From Candidatus Thorarchaeota archaeon (GTDB lineage: Archaea > Asgardarchaeota > Thorarchaeia > Thorarchaeales > Thorarchaeaceae), in the NCBI GenBank assembly GCA_016840245.1, contig JAEOST010000500.1, positions 1 to 7,056 on the forward strand: 7,056 bases of DNA, written 5' to 3'. A program made the position numbers and the translations under genes. This document shows positions 1 through 6,203 of this stretch, piece by piece. The stretch's first letter is position 1; each line of letters begins with the position of its first letter. The notes under the pieces are model-generated. The model worked only from the letters and a program-made list of their open reading frames with translations. It did not search any database and was not told the DNA's origin.

Positions 1-287
1 CATTGCTTCAGGTAGGTAACTATGGATTGAATATCTGGATGAATGACACCATGGGTGAGTTTCTCAGCATGTCATTCACTATCACTGTAGGAGACATCAC
101 AGTAACCTCGATAACTACCCCGTCCATGACTTCCAGTACCACCCCGTCCATGACTTCCAACACCACCCCAACCTCTACAACCACTCCAGGTTTCTTTGGA
201 TTTGATGTACAGACACTGATTTTCATTTCAGGTGGTTTCATGGTGCTGATAGTACTCATCGTCTGCATCAGAGCAAGAAGACGTTAA
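1..287 (+). CDS. C-terminal end of a surface-anchored protein (partial)
   Basis: The frame is open from the left edge to the TAA at 285-287, so only the C-terminus (about 94 residues) is present and the true start lies upstream. The TTG at position 3 is not a credible start, because the first residues already read like the last strands of an Ig/cadherin-like beta-sandwich (YGLNIWMNDT, then MSFTITVGD). A Ser/Thr/Pro-rich stalk follows at about 96-188, containing a duplicated eight-residue unit (TTPSMTSS, TTPSMTSN). Then comes one hydrophobic helix at about 213-269, and a short basic tail ending RARRR. This is the usual layout of an archaeal surface protein: extracellular domain, probably glycosylated stalk, C-terminal membrane anchor and positive cytoplasmic end. 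The specific function lies in the missing part and cannot be named. The next gene begins 86 bases downstream and shows no sign of sharing an operon. Confidence 0.75.
   Translation, partial: LLQVGNYGLNIWMNDTMGEFLSMSFTITVGDITVTSITTPSMTSSTTPSMTSNTTPTSTTTPGFFGFDVQTLIFISGGFMVLIVLIVCIRARRR
117..164 (+). repeat. Two-copy 24-bp tandem repeat in the Ser/Thr stalk
   Basis: Two adjacent 24-bp units, 117-140 and 141-164, differ at only two positions. They are in frame and encode TTPSMTSS and TTPSMTSN. The near-identity suggests a recent slippage or unequal-exchange duplication that lengthens the likely glycosylated stalk of the surface protein. Confidence 0.85.
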
Positions 288-361
288 CATTGAGAAAAGA
301 AGAATGTGAGCGTTAAACATTCAGAAATCCAAGTACCACTAACGTACTCTCTTAAAGCAAC

Positions 362-367
362 GAAGGA
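362..367 (+). promoter_or_regulatory. Probable ribosome binding site for the methyltransferase frame
   Basis: GAAGGA lies 6 bases before the GTG at 374 and is partly complementary to the archaeal 16S 3' end. It supports GTG 374 as the start. The ATG at 378 is in another frame. Confidence 0.4.
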
Positions 368-373
368 TTTAGA

Positions 374-967
374 GTGCATGAGGAATCAGTGTTGGTCAAG
401 TACGACTGCATCTATCAAGAAGAGGACTATTTTGGAACTCCCTATCCTGAGCTAGTTCAGTTCTTCGAGGAGTACGAGCAAAGAGGAACGGTTCTCGACT
501 TAGGTTGCGGCCAAGGGAGAGACGCGCTTGCTCTTGTGAAACTAGGTTTTAATGTAACTGGTGTTGATATATCCACTTTAGGTATTGAGCAGATGCTTCG
601 TAGAGCACATCAGGAAGATCTTACTCTTACAGGGTTAGTTGCTGATATGTACGAATTCTCAATCAATGAGGAATTTGATTTCATCCTTCTTGACTCAATA
701 CTTCACTTCTACAAGAGGGATAGAGTAAAGTAGATACAGTTCCTAGAACGAGTAATGTATGAGATGAGGAGTGGAGCTCTTCTATGTATCTTCGTGAATA
801 AGTCAAAGACTACTGAACCGATACTCGAGAAAGTCATACAAGAATCAGAACTAAATTGGGAAATAACCGTTGACAAGTATATTGAATACCCTGAGAAGAA
901 TGCAGTCTACAGAATGATAATTATCCGGAAGTTGCGACTTCACAGTAGAGATTACGACCATCCATAA
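374..967 (+). pseudogene. Class I SAM-dependent methyltransferase, interrupted by one in-frame TAG
   Basis: The same frame runs from GTG 374 to TAA 965-967 (197 codons) with a single TAG at 731-733, codon 120. Before the stop, residues 1-119 carry the Rossmann-fold SAM-binding half: motif I VLDLGCGQG at 40-48, the acidic end of strand 2 in GVDIS (D65), an adenine-side acidic residue in VADMYEF (D91), and the strand-4 motif FDFILLDSILHF at 101-112. After the stop, the frame continues with the C-terminal half: a helix (IQFLERVMYEMRSG), strand 5 (LLCIFV) and final strands including YIEYPEK and YRMIIIRK. Both halves fit one methyltransferase of normal length, about 195-200 residues. Family knowledge suggests a Glu near the stop (KRDR.KE type), so GAG to TAG is the simplest explanation. 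The methyl acceptor is unknown. Restarting at ATG 755 would give only a 70-residue fragment without the SAM site. Alternatives are a sequencing error or read-through. Confidence 0.75.
731..733 (+). other. In-frame amber codon splitting the methyltransferase
   Basis: TAG sits between FYKRDRVK and IQFLERV in an otherwise open frame, with no length change on either side. It is therefore a point substitution and not a frameshift. One base change in GAG, AAG or CAG would produce it. Confidence 0.8.
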
Positions 968-1077
968 TCTCCTAATTGCGCAAACGGTCGTCTGCTGCGA
1001 CTCATTTTGAGGGAAACCAACATCTTAATTTGTAACCTCGACCAAGACGAATTTGTATCTGGTTTAGATTATTCTAG

Positions 1078-4000
1078 ATGCGTGAGGAGAAATGGGAATT
1101 GAACAAAAAAAGAGTGGGTTTACTACTTATCTTATCATTCTTGATGATTAGTGTTGTCTTTACATCATCTGCTGATGCATGTAGACATCGTTGGAGGTGG
1201 CGTAGAGATAGAACGCCACCAACAGTCACAATCACTAGCCCTGAAGATGGTGAGATTGTTTCAGGTATGGTCACGGTCTCGTTCACGGCTGAGGATGAGA
1301 GCCGTATTCGTCGTAATTACATCTTGATTGATGGTAAAGTGAAATCACGATCTACATCTTATGAATGGAACACTACTGAAGCAACATTCGGAGAGCATAC
1401 CATCATCTGTATTGCTGTAGACCAATTTTGGAACTGGGGCTGGGCATGGAATACAGTCACAGTTGACAATCGTGATAAGGCCTTGAAGGTCATGAGCTAC
1501 AACATTGAGGCTTCAGGTGTAAATGCAAACTGGAAACAGGTTGTGAAGGAAGAGAATCCTGATATTCTAGTCCTCACTGAGACCGGAACTTGGGACGACA
1601 ATGAGAATTACACTCTGAACCAAGCAGTCAATGAGTTCAATACATACTTCCTTGACGAACTCCCATACGTGGGATTCTGTGCACAGGACATCAGATACTC
1701 GACCAGTGGTGCAGCTATTCTGAGTCGTTTACCCGTAGTCGCATTCAATCAGATTCCAATTGTTCCTCTCGATGACGCTTCAGACTACGATGTCACACAT
1801 GACTTCGTAGAAGCTGTTGTGACCATTGATGGAGTTGATGTCCATATCTTTGGGTCACACCTCAAAGCCATGTCGGGAGAGACCAACGAGTATCGGAGAG
1901 AACGTGAGACCGAGGGAATCATCAACTACATGGACAATCTTGGCGATGTGCCCATCATGTATATGGGTGACCTCAACTCATTCTCGCCAGATGACACTGG
2001 AGACCTTGCTCCTCTTGGTGACCTTGGATACGGTCCAATGACCATGAAGTTGTACCCTGATGATGAGGTCTATGGCCAGTATTCTTCCACTGCCCACAAT
2101 TTCACAGATGTCTTCCGAACGTTGAATCCAACTGATCCTGGTTATACCTATGGACACCAGAATCCTATCTACATGTCGCGTATTGACTACATCATTGTAA
2201 ACGACTTCTTTGTTGACAGACTGATCAATTCCACATGTGGCGATACCGAGACTGCAGACACCGGGTCCGACCATTACTCAGTTGATGTCTTCATTAGACT
2301 CGATACCGCCCTGATACCTGACTCAGAACTTCCTACGCAGGTGACTGGACTGACTGCTACAACCATCAGCATGTCACAGATCGACCTGAGCTGGGATGCA
2401 AACATCGAGTCGGACCTATCCCATTACAGGGTATATCGCAATGGGTCATTGATATCACAGGTCATTGCGAACGCATTCAGTGATGTAGGACTAGATTCAC
2501 TCACATCATACACCTACGAGGTGGCTGCTGTTGATACGAGTATCAATGAGGGGTTAATGTCCGCTCCTGCGACTGCCATGACCGAGGAGGGTGGAGATTC
2601 AGATCTCGTAGTAATCAACGAGTTTCTCCCAGACCCCTATGTCTTGTACTCTGAGGAATGGGTTGAATTCTACAATCCTCAAGCACTGGACGCAGACCTC
2701 TCAGGATACATCCTCGATGATATCACAACTGGTGGTACTGGTCCTTACACTATTCCTGCTGGAACTGTGATTCCTGCATATGGTTATCTGGTTCTATATC
2801 AGGGTGCTACAGGTGTTGGCTTGAACAACGCTGGAGACACAGTCAATCTCCTAAAGCCAGATGGTGTTACTGTAATTGATTCCTATACCTATTCATCATC
2901 GACAAATGATATCAGCTATGGTCGAGAATCGGATGGTTCACCCACATGGATGACATTCAATGTCCCAACGCCTGGAGCTGAGAATGTCATTGTGTATGCG
3001 AACGGTGACTCAGTTCTCATCAACGAGTTCTTGCCTGATCCCTATTCACTCTACAGTGAAGAATGGATAGAGCTGTACAATCCTCTAGATGAGACCGTTG
3101 ATATCTCTGGGTATGTACTTGATGACTTGATCTCCGGTGGTACAGGTCCCTATACAATTCCTGCTGATACACTAATCCCAGCATACGGATACATAGTGTT
3201 CTATCAGAGTGAAACTGGAATTGCATTGAACAACGCTGGCGATTCAGTGAACTACATCATGCCTGATGGTTTGACTGTTATCGATTCCTATGTCTATAGC
3301 TCATCTTCAGACGATATCAGCTATGGTCGAGAGACCGATGGGTCATCCACTTGGACGACCTTTGATATTCCCACACCTGGTGCAGCAAATGGCGCTGGTG
3401 CAAACGATGGTGATTTCATTGTCATCAATGAGTTCCTACCAGACCCGAATACGCTCTACTCAGAGGAGTGGATAGAACTGTATAACCCACTTGATGTGGA
3501 TGTGGACATTTCTGGCTACTTCCTTGATGATATTGTCACAGGAGGAACAGCAGCCTATGTGATTCCATCCGGGACTTTTGTTCCGGCTCAAGGCTTCATT
3601 CTATTCCCGCAGAGCCTCACAGGTATTGCATTGAACAATGCTGGTGATACTGTGAACTACTTCAGCCCTGATGCAGTCACCATTCTCGATTCTTACACGT
3701 ATACATCATCAGCTGATGACATAAGCTATGGCAGAGTGACAGATGGTGGTCCGACCTGGACAACTTTTGATACTCCAACTCCTGGTGCATCCAACGTCAT
3801 TCCTATGGCGAATGGTGATGGAGTTCTCATCAATGAGTTCCTGCCTGACCCATATGCTCTGTATTCTGGAGAATGGATAGAACTATACAACCCATTGGAT
3901 GAACCAGTTGATATCTCTGGCTACGTTCTTGATGACCTGATAGGTGGTGGAACTGCACCCTACACTATTCCATCAGGGACAACTATCCCTGCATTAGGGT

Positions 4001-5472
4001 TCATTGTCTTCGATCAGGCTACTACGGGTTTGGCTCTTAACAACGCTGGTGATACAGTCAATTACATCATGCCAGATGGAGTGACAGTATTGGATTCATT
4101 CGTGTACACAAGTTCAGCCGATGACATAAGTTATGGCCGGGAAACCGATGGTGGTCCAACTTGGATAACTTTTGATGCTCCAACACCAGGCGCATCCAAC
4201 GTTGTAGTATCCAATGATGGAGATTTCATCCTCATCAACGAGTTTCTCCCAGACCCGAACACACTCTACACTGAGGAATGGATCGAGCTCTACAATCCTC
4301 TAGATGTGGATGTAGACATCTCTAGCTATGTGTTGGATGACTTAACTGATGGAGGAACCGGACCCTACACAATTCCATCTGGGACAACAATCCCAGCCTA
4401 TGGATTCATTCTGTTCTATCAATCTGTCACAGGAATTGGGCTGAACAATGCAGGGGACACCGTGAACTACATCATGCCTGATGGAGTGACAGTCCTTGAC
4501 TCCTTTGTATACTCAAGCTCAGTTGACGACATCAGTTATGGACGTGAGTCTGATGGGGCATCCACATGGATGACCTTCGACGTTCCCACACCTGGCGAAT
4601 CGAATGTTGTTACTCTGCCAAATGGTGACCCGGTTCTGATCAACGAATTCCTTGCTGATCCTTATTCATTATACAGTGAGGAATGGATTGAACTCTATAA
4701 CCCGACGGATGTTGAGGTCGACATCTCAGGCTATGTGCTAGATGATTTGGTTGCAGGTGGTACTGGACCCTACACAATCCCCTCAGGAACTACTATTCCT
4801 GCCTACGGTTTTGTTGTGTTCTACCAGAGTGTTACTGGTATTGGACTAAACAATGCAGGTGATACAGTGAATTACATAATGCCTGATGGGGTCACTGTAC
4901 TAGACTCGTTCGTGTACACAAGCTCGGTTGACGACATCAGCTATGGTAGAGAGACCGACGGTGGACCAACATGGATAACTTTCGATATTCCTACACCTGG
5001 TGATTCCAATGTAGTGACCACGGCACTTGGTGACTCGATTGTCATCAACGAGTTCTTACCAGACCCCAACACACTCTATACTGAGGAATGGATTGAGCTC
5101 TACAATCCAAATGACGTGGATGTCGATATCTCAGGATACGTCATTGACGACATCACCACAGGTGGAACTGCAGCCTATACGCTCCCTGCAGGAACCATTA
5201 TTCCAGCCCACGGATATGTCGTATTATATCAGGGTATCACAAACATTGCACTGAACAACGCAGGTGATACAGTGAACTACATCAACCCAGATGGAGTCAC
5301 TGTTCTAGATTCGTATACCTATAGCAGTTCTAGTGATGACGTAAGCTATGGTAGAGAGACCGATGGTGGTCCCACTTGGACAACCTTCACCACGCCAACT
5401 CCTGGCTCATCGAACGGTAGTGCTACACCTTTAGGTAGTGTTGAACTGATTGCGATTGTCATTCAAGAATAG
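1078..5472 (+). CDS. Secreted EEP-family nuclease/phosphodiesterase with FN3 and seven lamin-tail domains
   Basis: This 1464-residue protein has a signal peptide (basic LNKKR, a hydrophobic core, and ADA before Cys35, an AXA-type cleavage site). An Arg/Trp-rich stretch (CRHRWRWRRDR) follows, then an Ig-like domain (about 47-130). The EEP catalytic domain spans about 136-410 and keeps its expected residues: N142 and E144 in SYNIE, E168 in VLTET, H261 in FGSHLK, D298 and N300 in GDLNS, D370 in RIDYI, and D398-H399 in GSDHYS. An active metal-dependent phosphodiesterase, probably an extracellular nuclease, is likely; phosphatase or sphingomyelinase-like substrates cannot be excluded. An FN3 domain lies at 419-503, and seven 135-residue LTDs fill about 508-1452. 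Bacterial extracellular nucleases that combine LTD and EEP domains are known precedents, usually with fewer LTDs. There is no C-terminal membrane helix, so attachment is by the LTDs, by a retained N-terminal helix, or absent. The upstream ATG 1078 has no Shine-Dalgarno; TTG 1099 does, and removes seven residues. The gene appears to be transcribed alone. Confidence 0.92.
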   Translation: MREEKWELNKKRVGLLLILSFLMISVVFTSSADACRHRWRWRRDRTPPTVTITSPEDGEIVSGMVTVSFTAEDESRIRRNYILIDGKVKSRSTSYEWNTTEATFGEHTIICIAVDQFWNWGWAWNTVTVDNRDKALKVMSYNIEASGVNANWKQVVKEENPDILVLTETGTWDDNENYTLNQAVNEFNTYFLDELPYVGFCAQDIRYSTSGAAILSRLPVVAFNQIPIVPLDDASDYDVTHDFVEAVVTIDGVDVHIFGSHLKAMSGETNEYRRERETEGIINYMDNLGDVPIMYMGDLNSFSPDDTGDLAPLGDLGYGPMTMKLYPDDEVYGQYSSTAHNFTDVFRTLNPTDPGYTYGHQNPIYMSRIDYIIVNDFFVDRLINSTCGDTETADTGSDHYSVDVFIRLDTALIPDSELPTQVTGLTATTISMSQIDLSWDANIESDLSHYRVYRNGSLISQVIANAFSDVGLDSLTSYTYEVAAVDTSINEGLMSAPATAMTEEGGDSDLVVINEFLPDPYVLYSEEWVEFYNPQALDADLSGYILDDITTGGTGPYTIPAGTVIPAYGYLVLYQGATGVGLNNAGDTVNLLKPDGVTVIDSYTYSSSTNDISYGRESDGSPTWMTFNVPTPGAENVIVYANGDSVLINEFLPDPYSLYSEEWIELYNPLDETVDISGYVLDDLISGGTGPYTIPADTLIPAYGYIVFYQSETGIALNNAGDSVNYIMPDGLTVIDSYVYSSSSDDISYGRETDGSSTWTTFDIPTPGAANGAGANDGDFIVINEFLPDPNTLYSEEWIELYNPLDVDVDISGYFLDDIVTGGTAAYVIPSGTFVPAQGFILFPQSLTGIALNNAGDTVNYFSPDAVTILDSYTYTSSADDISYGRVTDGGPTWTTFDTPTPGASNVIPMANGDGVLINEFLPDPYALYSGEWIELYNPLDEPVDISGYVLDDLIGGGTAPYTIPSGTTIPALGFIVFDQATTGLALNNAGDTVNYIMPDGVTVLDSFVYTSSADDISYGRETDGGPTWITFDAPTPGASNVVVSNDGDFILINEFLPDPNTLYTEEWIELYNPLDVDVDISSYVLDDLTDGGTGPYTIPSGTTIPAYGFILFYQSVTGIGLNNAGDTVNYIMPDGVTVLDSFVYSSSVDDISYGRESDGASTWMTFDVPTPGESNVVTLPNGDPVLINEFLADPYSLYSEEWIELYNPTDVEVDISGYVLDDLVAGGTGPYTIPSGTTIPAYGFVVFYQSVTGIGLNNAGDTVNYIMPDGVTVLDSFVYTSSVDDISYGRETDGGPTWITFDIPTPGDSNVVTTALGDSIVINEFLPDPNTLYTEEWIELYNPNDVDVDISGYVIDDITTGGTAAYTLPAGTIIPAHGYVVLYQGITNIALNNAGDTVNYINPDGVTVLDSYTYSSSSDDVSYGRETDGGPTWTTFTTPTPGSSNGSATPLGSVELIAIVIQE
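1085..1089 (+). promoter_or_regulatory. Shine-Dalgarno AGGAG that favours an internal TTG start at 1099
   Basis: AGGAG, complementary to the archaeal 16S 3' end, lies inside the first codons after ATG 1078 and 9 bases before an in-frame TTG at 1099. Starting there gives MNKKRVGLLL, a textbook signal-peptide N-terminus. No comparable site precedes ATG 1078, which would instead need a leaderless or very short-leader transcript. Confidence 0.45.
1483..2307 (+). other. EEP (endonuclease/exonuclease/phosphatase) catalytic domain
   Basis: This is residues about 136-410 of the large secreted protein. It opens with LKVMSYNIE (N142, E144), then PDILVLTET (E168, metal ligand), an AILSRLP strand, FGSHLKA (H261), GDLNSF (D298, N300), RIDYIIV (D370) and GSDHYSVDV (D398, H399). 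Order and spacing match DNase I-like EEP enzymes, and no catalytic position is visibly lost. Confidence 0.9.
2332..2589 (+). other. Fibronectin type III domain linking enzyme to LTD array
   Basis: Residues 419-503 show the FN3 pattern: PTQVTGLTAT, then IDLSWDA with the strand-B Trp, YRVYRNG, and YTYEVAAVD with the conserved Tyr and Ala. It probably serves as a spacer or binding module between the EEP enzyme and the repeats. Confidence 0.8.
2599..5433 (+). repeat. Seven tandem lamin-tail domains, exact 405-bp period
   Basis: The Ile codon of the INEF motif falls at 2614, 3019, 3424, 3829, 4234, 4639 and 5044, each exactly 405 bases (135 residues) apart, with no insertion or deletion between copies. 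Each unit has the LTD (lamin-tail, Ig-like beta-sandwich) signature: INEFLPDP, EEWIELYNP, VDISGYVLDD, GGT..YTIP.GT..PA.G, a hydrophobic strand, LNNAGDTVN, PDG.TV.DS, SYGRE.DG, TW.TF and PTPG. In prokaryotes LTDs occur on secreted or surface hydrolases and are thought to mediate surface, polymer or protein binding. Each copy carries about 20 acidic residues and one Arg, and only the first contains a Lys. Odd and even internal copies alternate in sequence type. Confidence 0.93.
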
Positions 5473-5493
5473 ACCAGCATGGATGAGATCTAG

Positions 5494-5528
5494 AGGGGGG
5501 CTTAAGTCCCCTTCTTCTATTCTTTCTT
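5494..5528 (+). terminator. G/C hairpin plus T-rich tract after the large gene
   Basis: AGGGG at 5494-5498 can pair with CCCCT at 5508-5512 (with a possible G-U pair inside) around a loop containing CTTAAG. The pyrimidine tract TTCTTCTATTCTTTCTT follows. It starts 22 bases after the stop of the LTD gene. T-rich tracts alone can end transcription in archaea, so the stem may be accessory. Confidence 0.55.
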
Positions 5529-5614
5529 AATCACATAGCAATTGATGTATCGCTGTTTGATTTCAACAATAGAGTAATAATGACCTCTACACGTAGGCAC
5601 TTTGAGCGAAAATA

Positions 5615-6010
5615 ATGGTAAACCTGATTGTGGCAATATCCGCATTGTTACTCGTTGTCATCAGCCTAATCTTTCTACCAATCAAGATATTTCGCAAGGA
5701 CTTGGAGAGTTCTAGATACACAATTCTATACCAGGTACATGCTAACGCTCCCAAGCTTGGAACAATCCTCGCCTTTGTCCATGGACTTACAGTAGCATTA
5801 GTAGACCCAACAAGACTACTTACAGGATGGGGTCTGGGAATCTCCCTGATACTGCTGCTCGTTCTGGGTGCTTTTGTAAGCATCAAGACCAAGGCTCAAC
5901 CATTGGATGACCAAGGGGACACAGAGTGGAAGACAGTCAGAGTCGTGAAGTGGGTCTTAACAGTAGCCGCATTAGTCCTACTTGTTCTACACATTATGTT
6001 CTATGCTTGA
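5615..6010 (+). CDS. Small four-helix membrane protein, unknown function
   Basis: This is a 131-residue protein from ATG 5615 to TGA 6008-6010. Hydrophobic segments are visible at about residues 3-23, 48-64, 70-90 and 109-129, giving four predicted helices. Between helices 1 and 2 lies a basic stretch (KIFRKD, then SSRYTILYQ), and between 3 and 4 a charged loop (QPLDDQGDTEWKTVR). Three histidines are notable: H42 just before helix 2, H56 within helix 2 and H126 near the end of helix 4. Such placement recalls small b-type cytochromes, but I recognise no family and would not assign heme binding. No strong Shine-Dalgarno precedes the ATG; an A/T-rich AGTAATAA at about 5573-5580 could be a TATA element for a short-leader transcript. 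The gene stands alone, after the terminator of the LTD gene and convergent with the next one. Confidence 0.75.
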   Translation: MVNLIVAISALLLVVISLIFLPIKIFRKDLESSRYTILYQVHANAPKLGTILAFVHGLTVALVDPTRLLTGWGLGISLILLLVLGAFVSIKTKAQPLDDQGDTEWKTVRVVKWVLTVAALVLLVLHIMFYA

Positions 6011-6063
6011 ATCGATTAATTCTGGTTTGTTATCATGTTTAAGACAGATAAGAAAGAACTGAC

Positions 6064-6085
6064 GAAGAGAGAATGCTCTCTCTTC
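6064..6085. terminator. Perfect 9-bp inverted repeat between convergent genes
   Basis: GAAGAGAGA (6064-6072) and TCTCTCTTC (6077-6085) are exact reverse complements around a 4-base loop (ATGC). The site lies in the 193-base gap between two genes that converge on it, 54 bases after the plus-strand stop and 119 bases past the minus-strand stop. Read on the minus strand it is followed by a T-rich stretch, complementary to the A-rich bases at 6049-6060. It is therefore more terminator-like for the minus-strand gene. The rest of the gap (6011-6203) shows no RNA gene or reading frame I can support. Confidence 0.45.
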
Positions 6086-6203
6086 AATCTGCCTTGCTTA
6101 GACGTTTAACTTCATGACCCAAAAGATTCTGAGTGGGAAGAAAGTTCCTGATATCACGGTACTGCTTAATTATGAGTAACTTGATTTCTCTCAGATGTTA
6201 CTA

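Noticed and set aside
20..268. Minus-strand open frame opposite the surface protein end
   Set aside because: It is the antisense of the repetitive Thr/Ser stalk, giving a low-complexity Val-rich product. The plus frame has a convincing stalk, membrane helix and basic tail.
283..327. Imperfect direct repeat (GTTAACATTGAGAAA and GTTAAACATTCAGAAA) after the first gene, and a 6-bp inverted repeat at 302-322
   Set aside because: Short, A/T-rich and imperfect; expected by chance in intergenic DNA, with no T-tract to make a terminator.
731..733. UAG as a functional pyrrolysine codon
   Set aside because: The family is not a methylamine methyltransferase, the position is not a catalytic site, and TAG also ends the large LTD gene. 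No pyl gene is visible here. It is kept only as an alternative to test.
1978..2274. Minus-strand open frame inside the EEP domain, and similar open frames at 1074-1286, 3020-3226 and 5587-5892
   Set aside because: All lie opposite strongly supported coding sequence with conserved domain motifs or membrane helices. Their translations show no domain, signal or membrane pattern of their own.
2599..5433. The 405-bp periodic block as a DNA-level repeat such as a mobile element, satellite or CRISPR
   Set aside because: The period is coding, in frame and conserved at protein level while synonymous sites differ widely. There are no short palindromic repeats, spacers, terminal inverted repeats or transposase.
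2599..5433. LTD array as a lamin-like intracellular filament or nuclear protein
   Set aside because: The protein has a signal peptide, an enzyme domain and FN3/Ig modules and lacks a coiled-coil rod, so it is a secreted protein. LTDs in prokaryotes are commonly extracellular.
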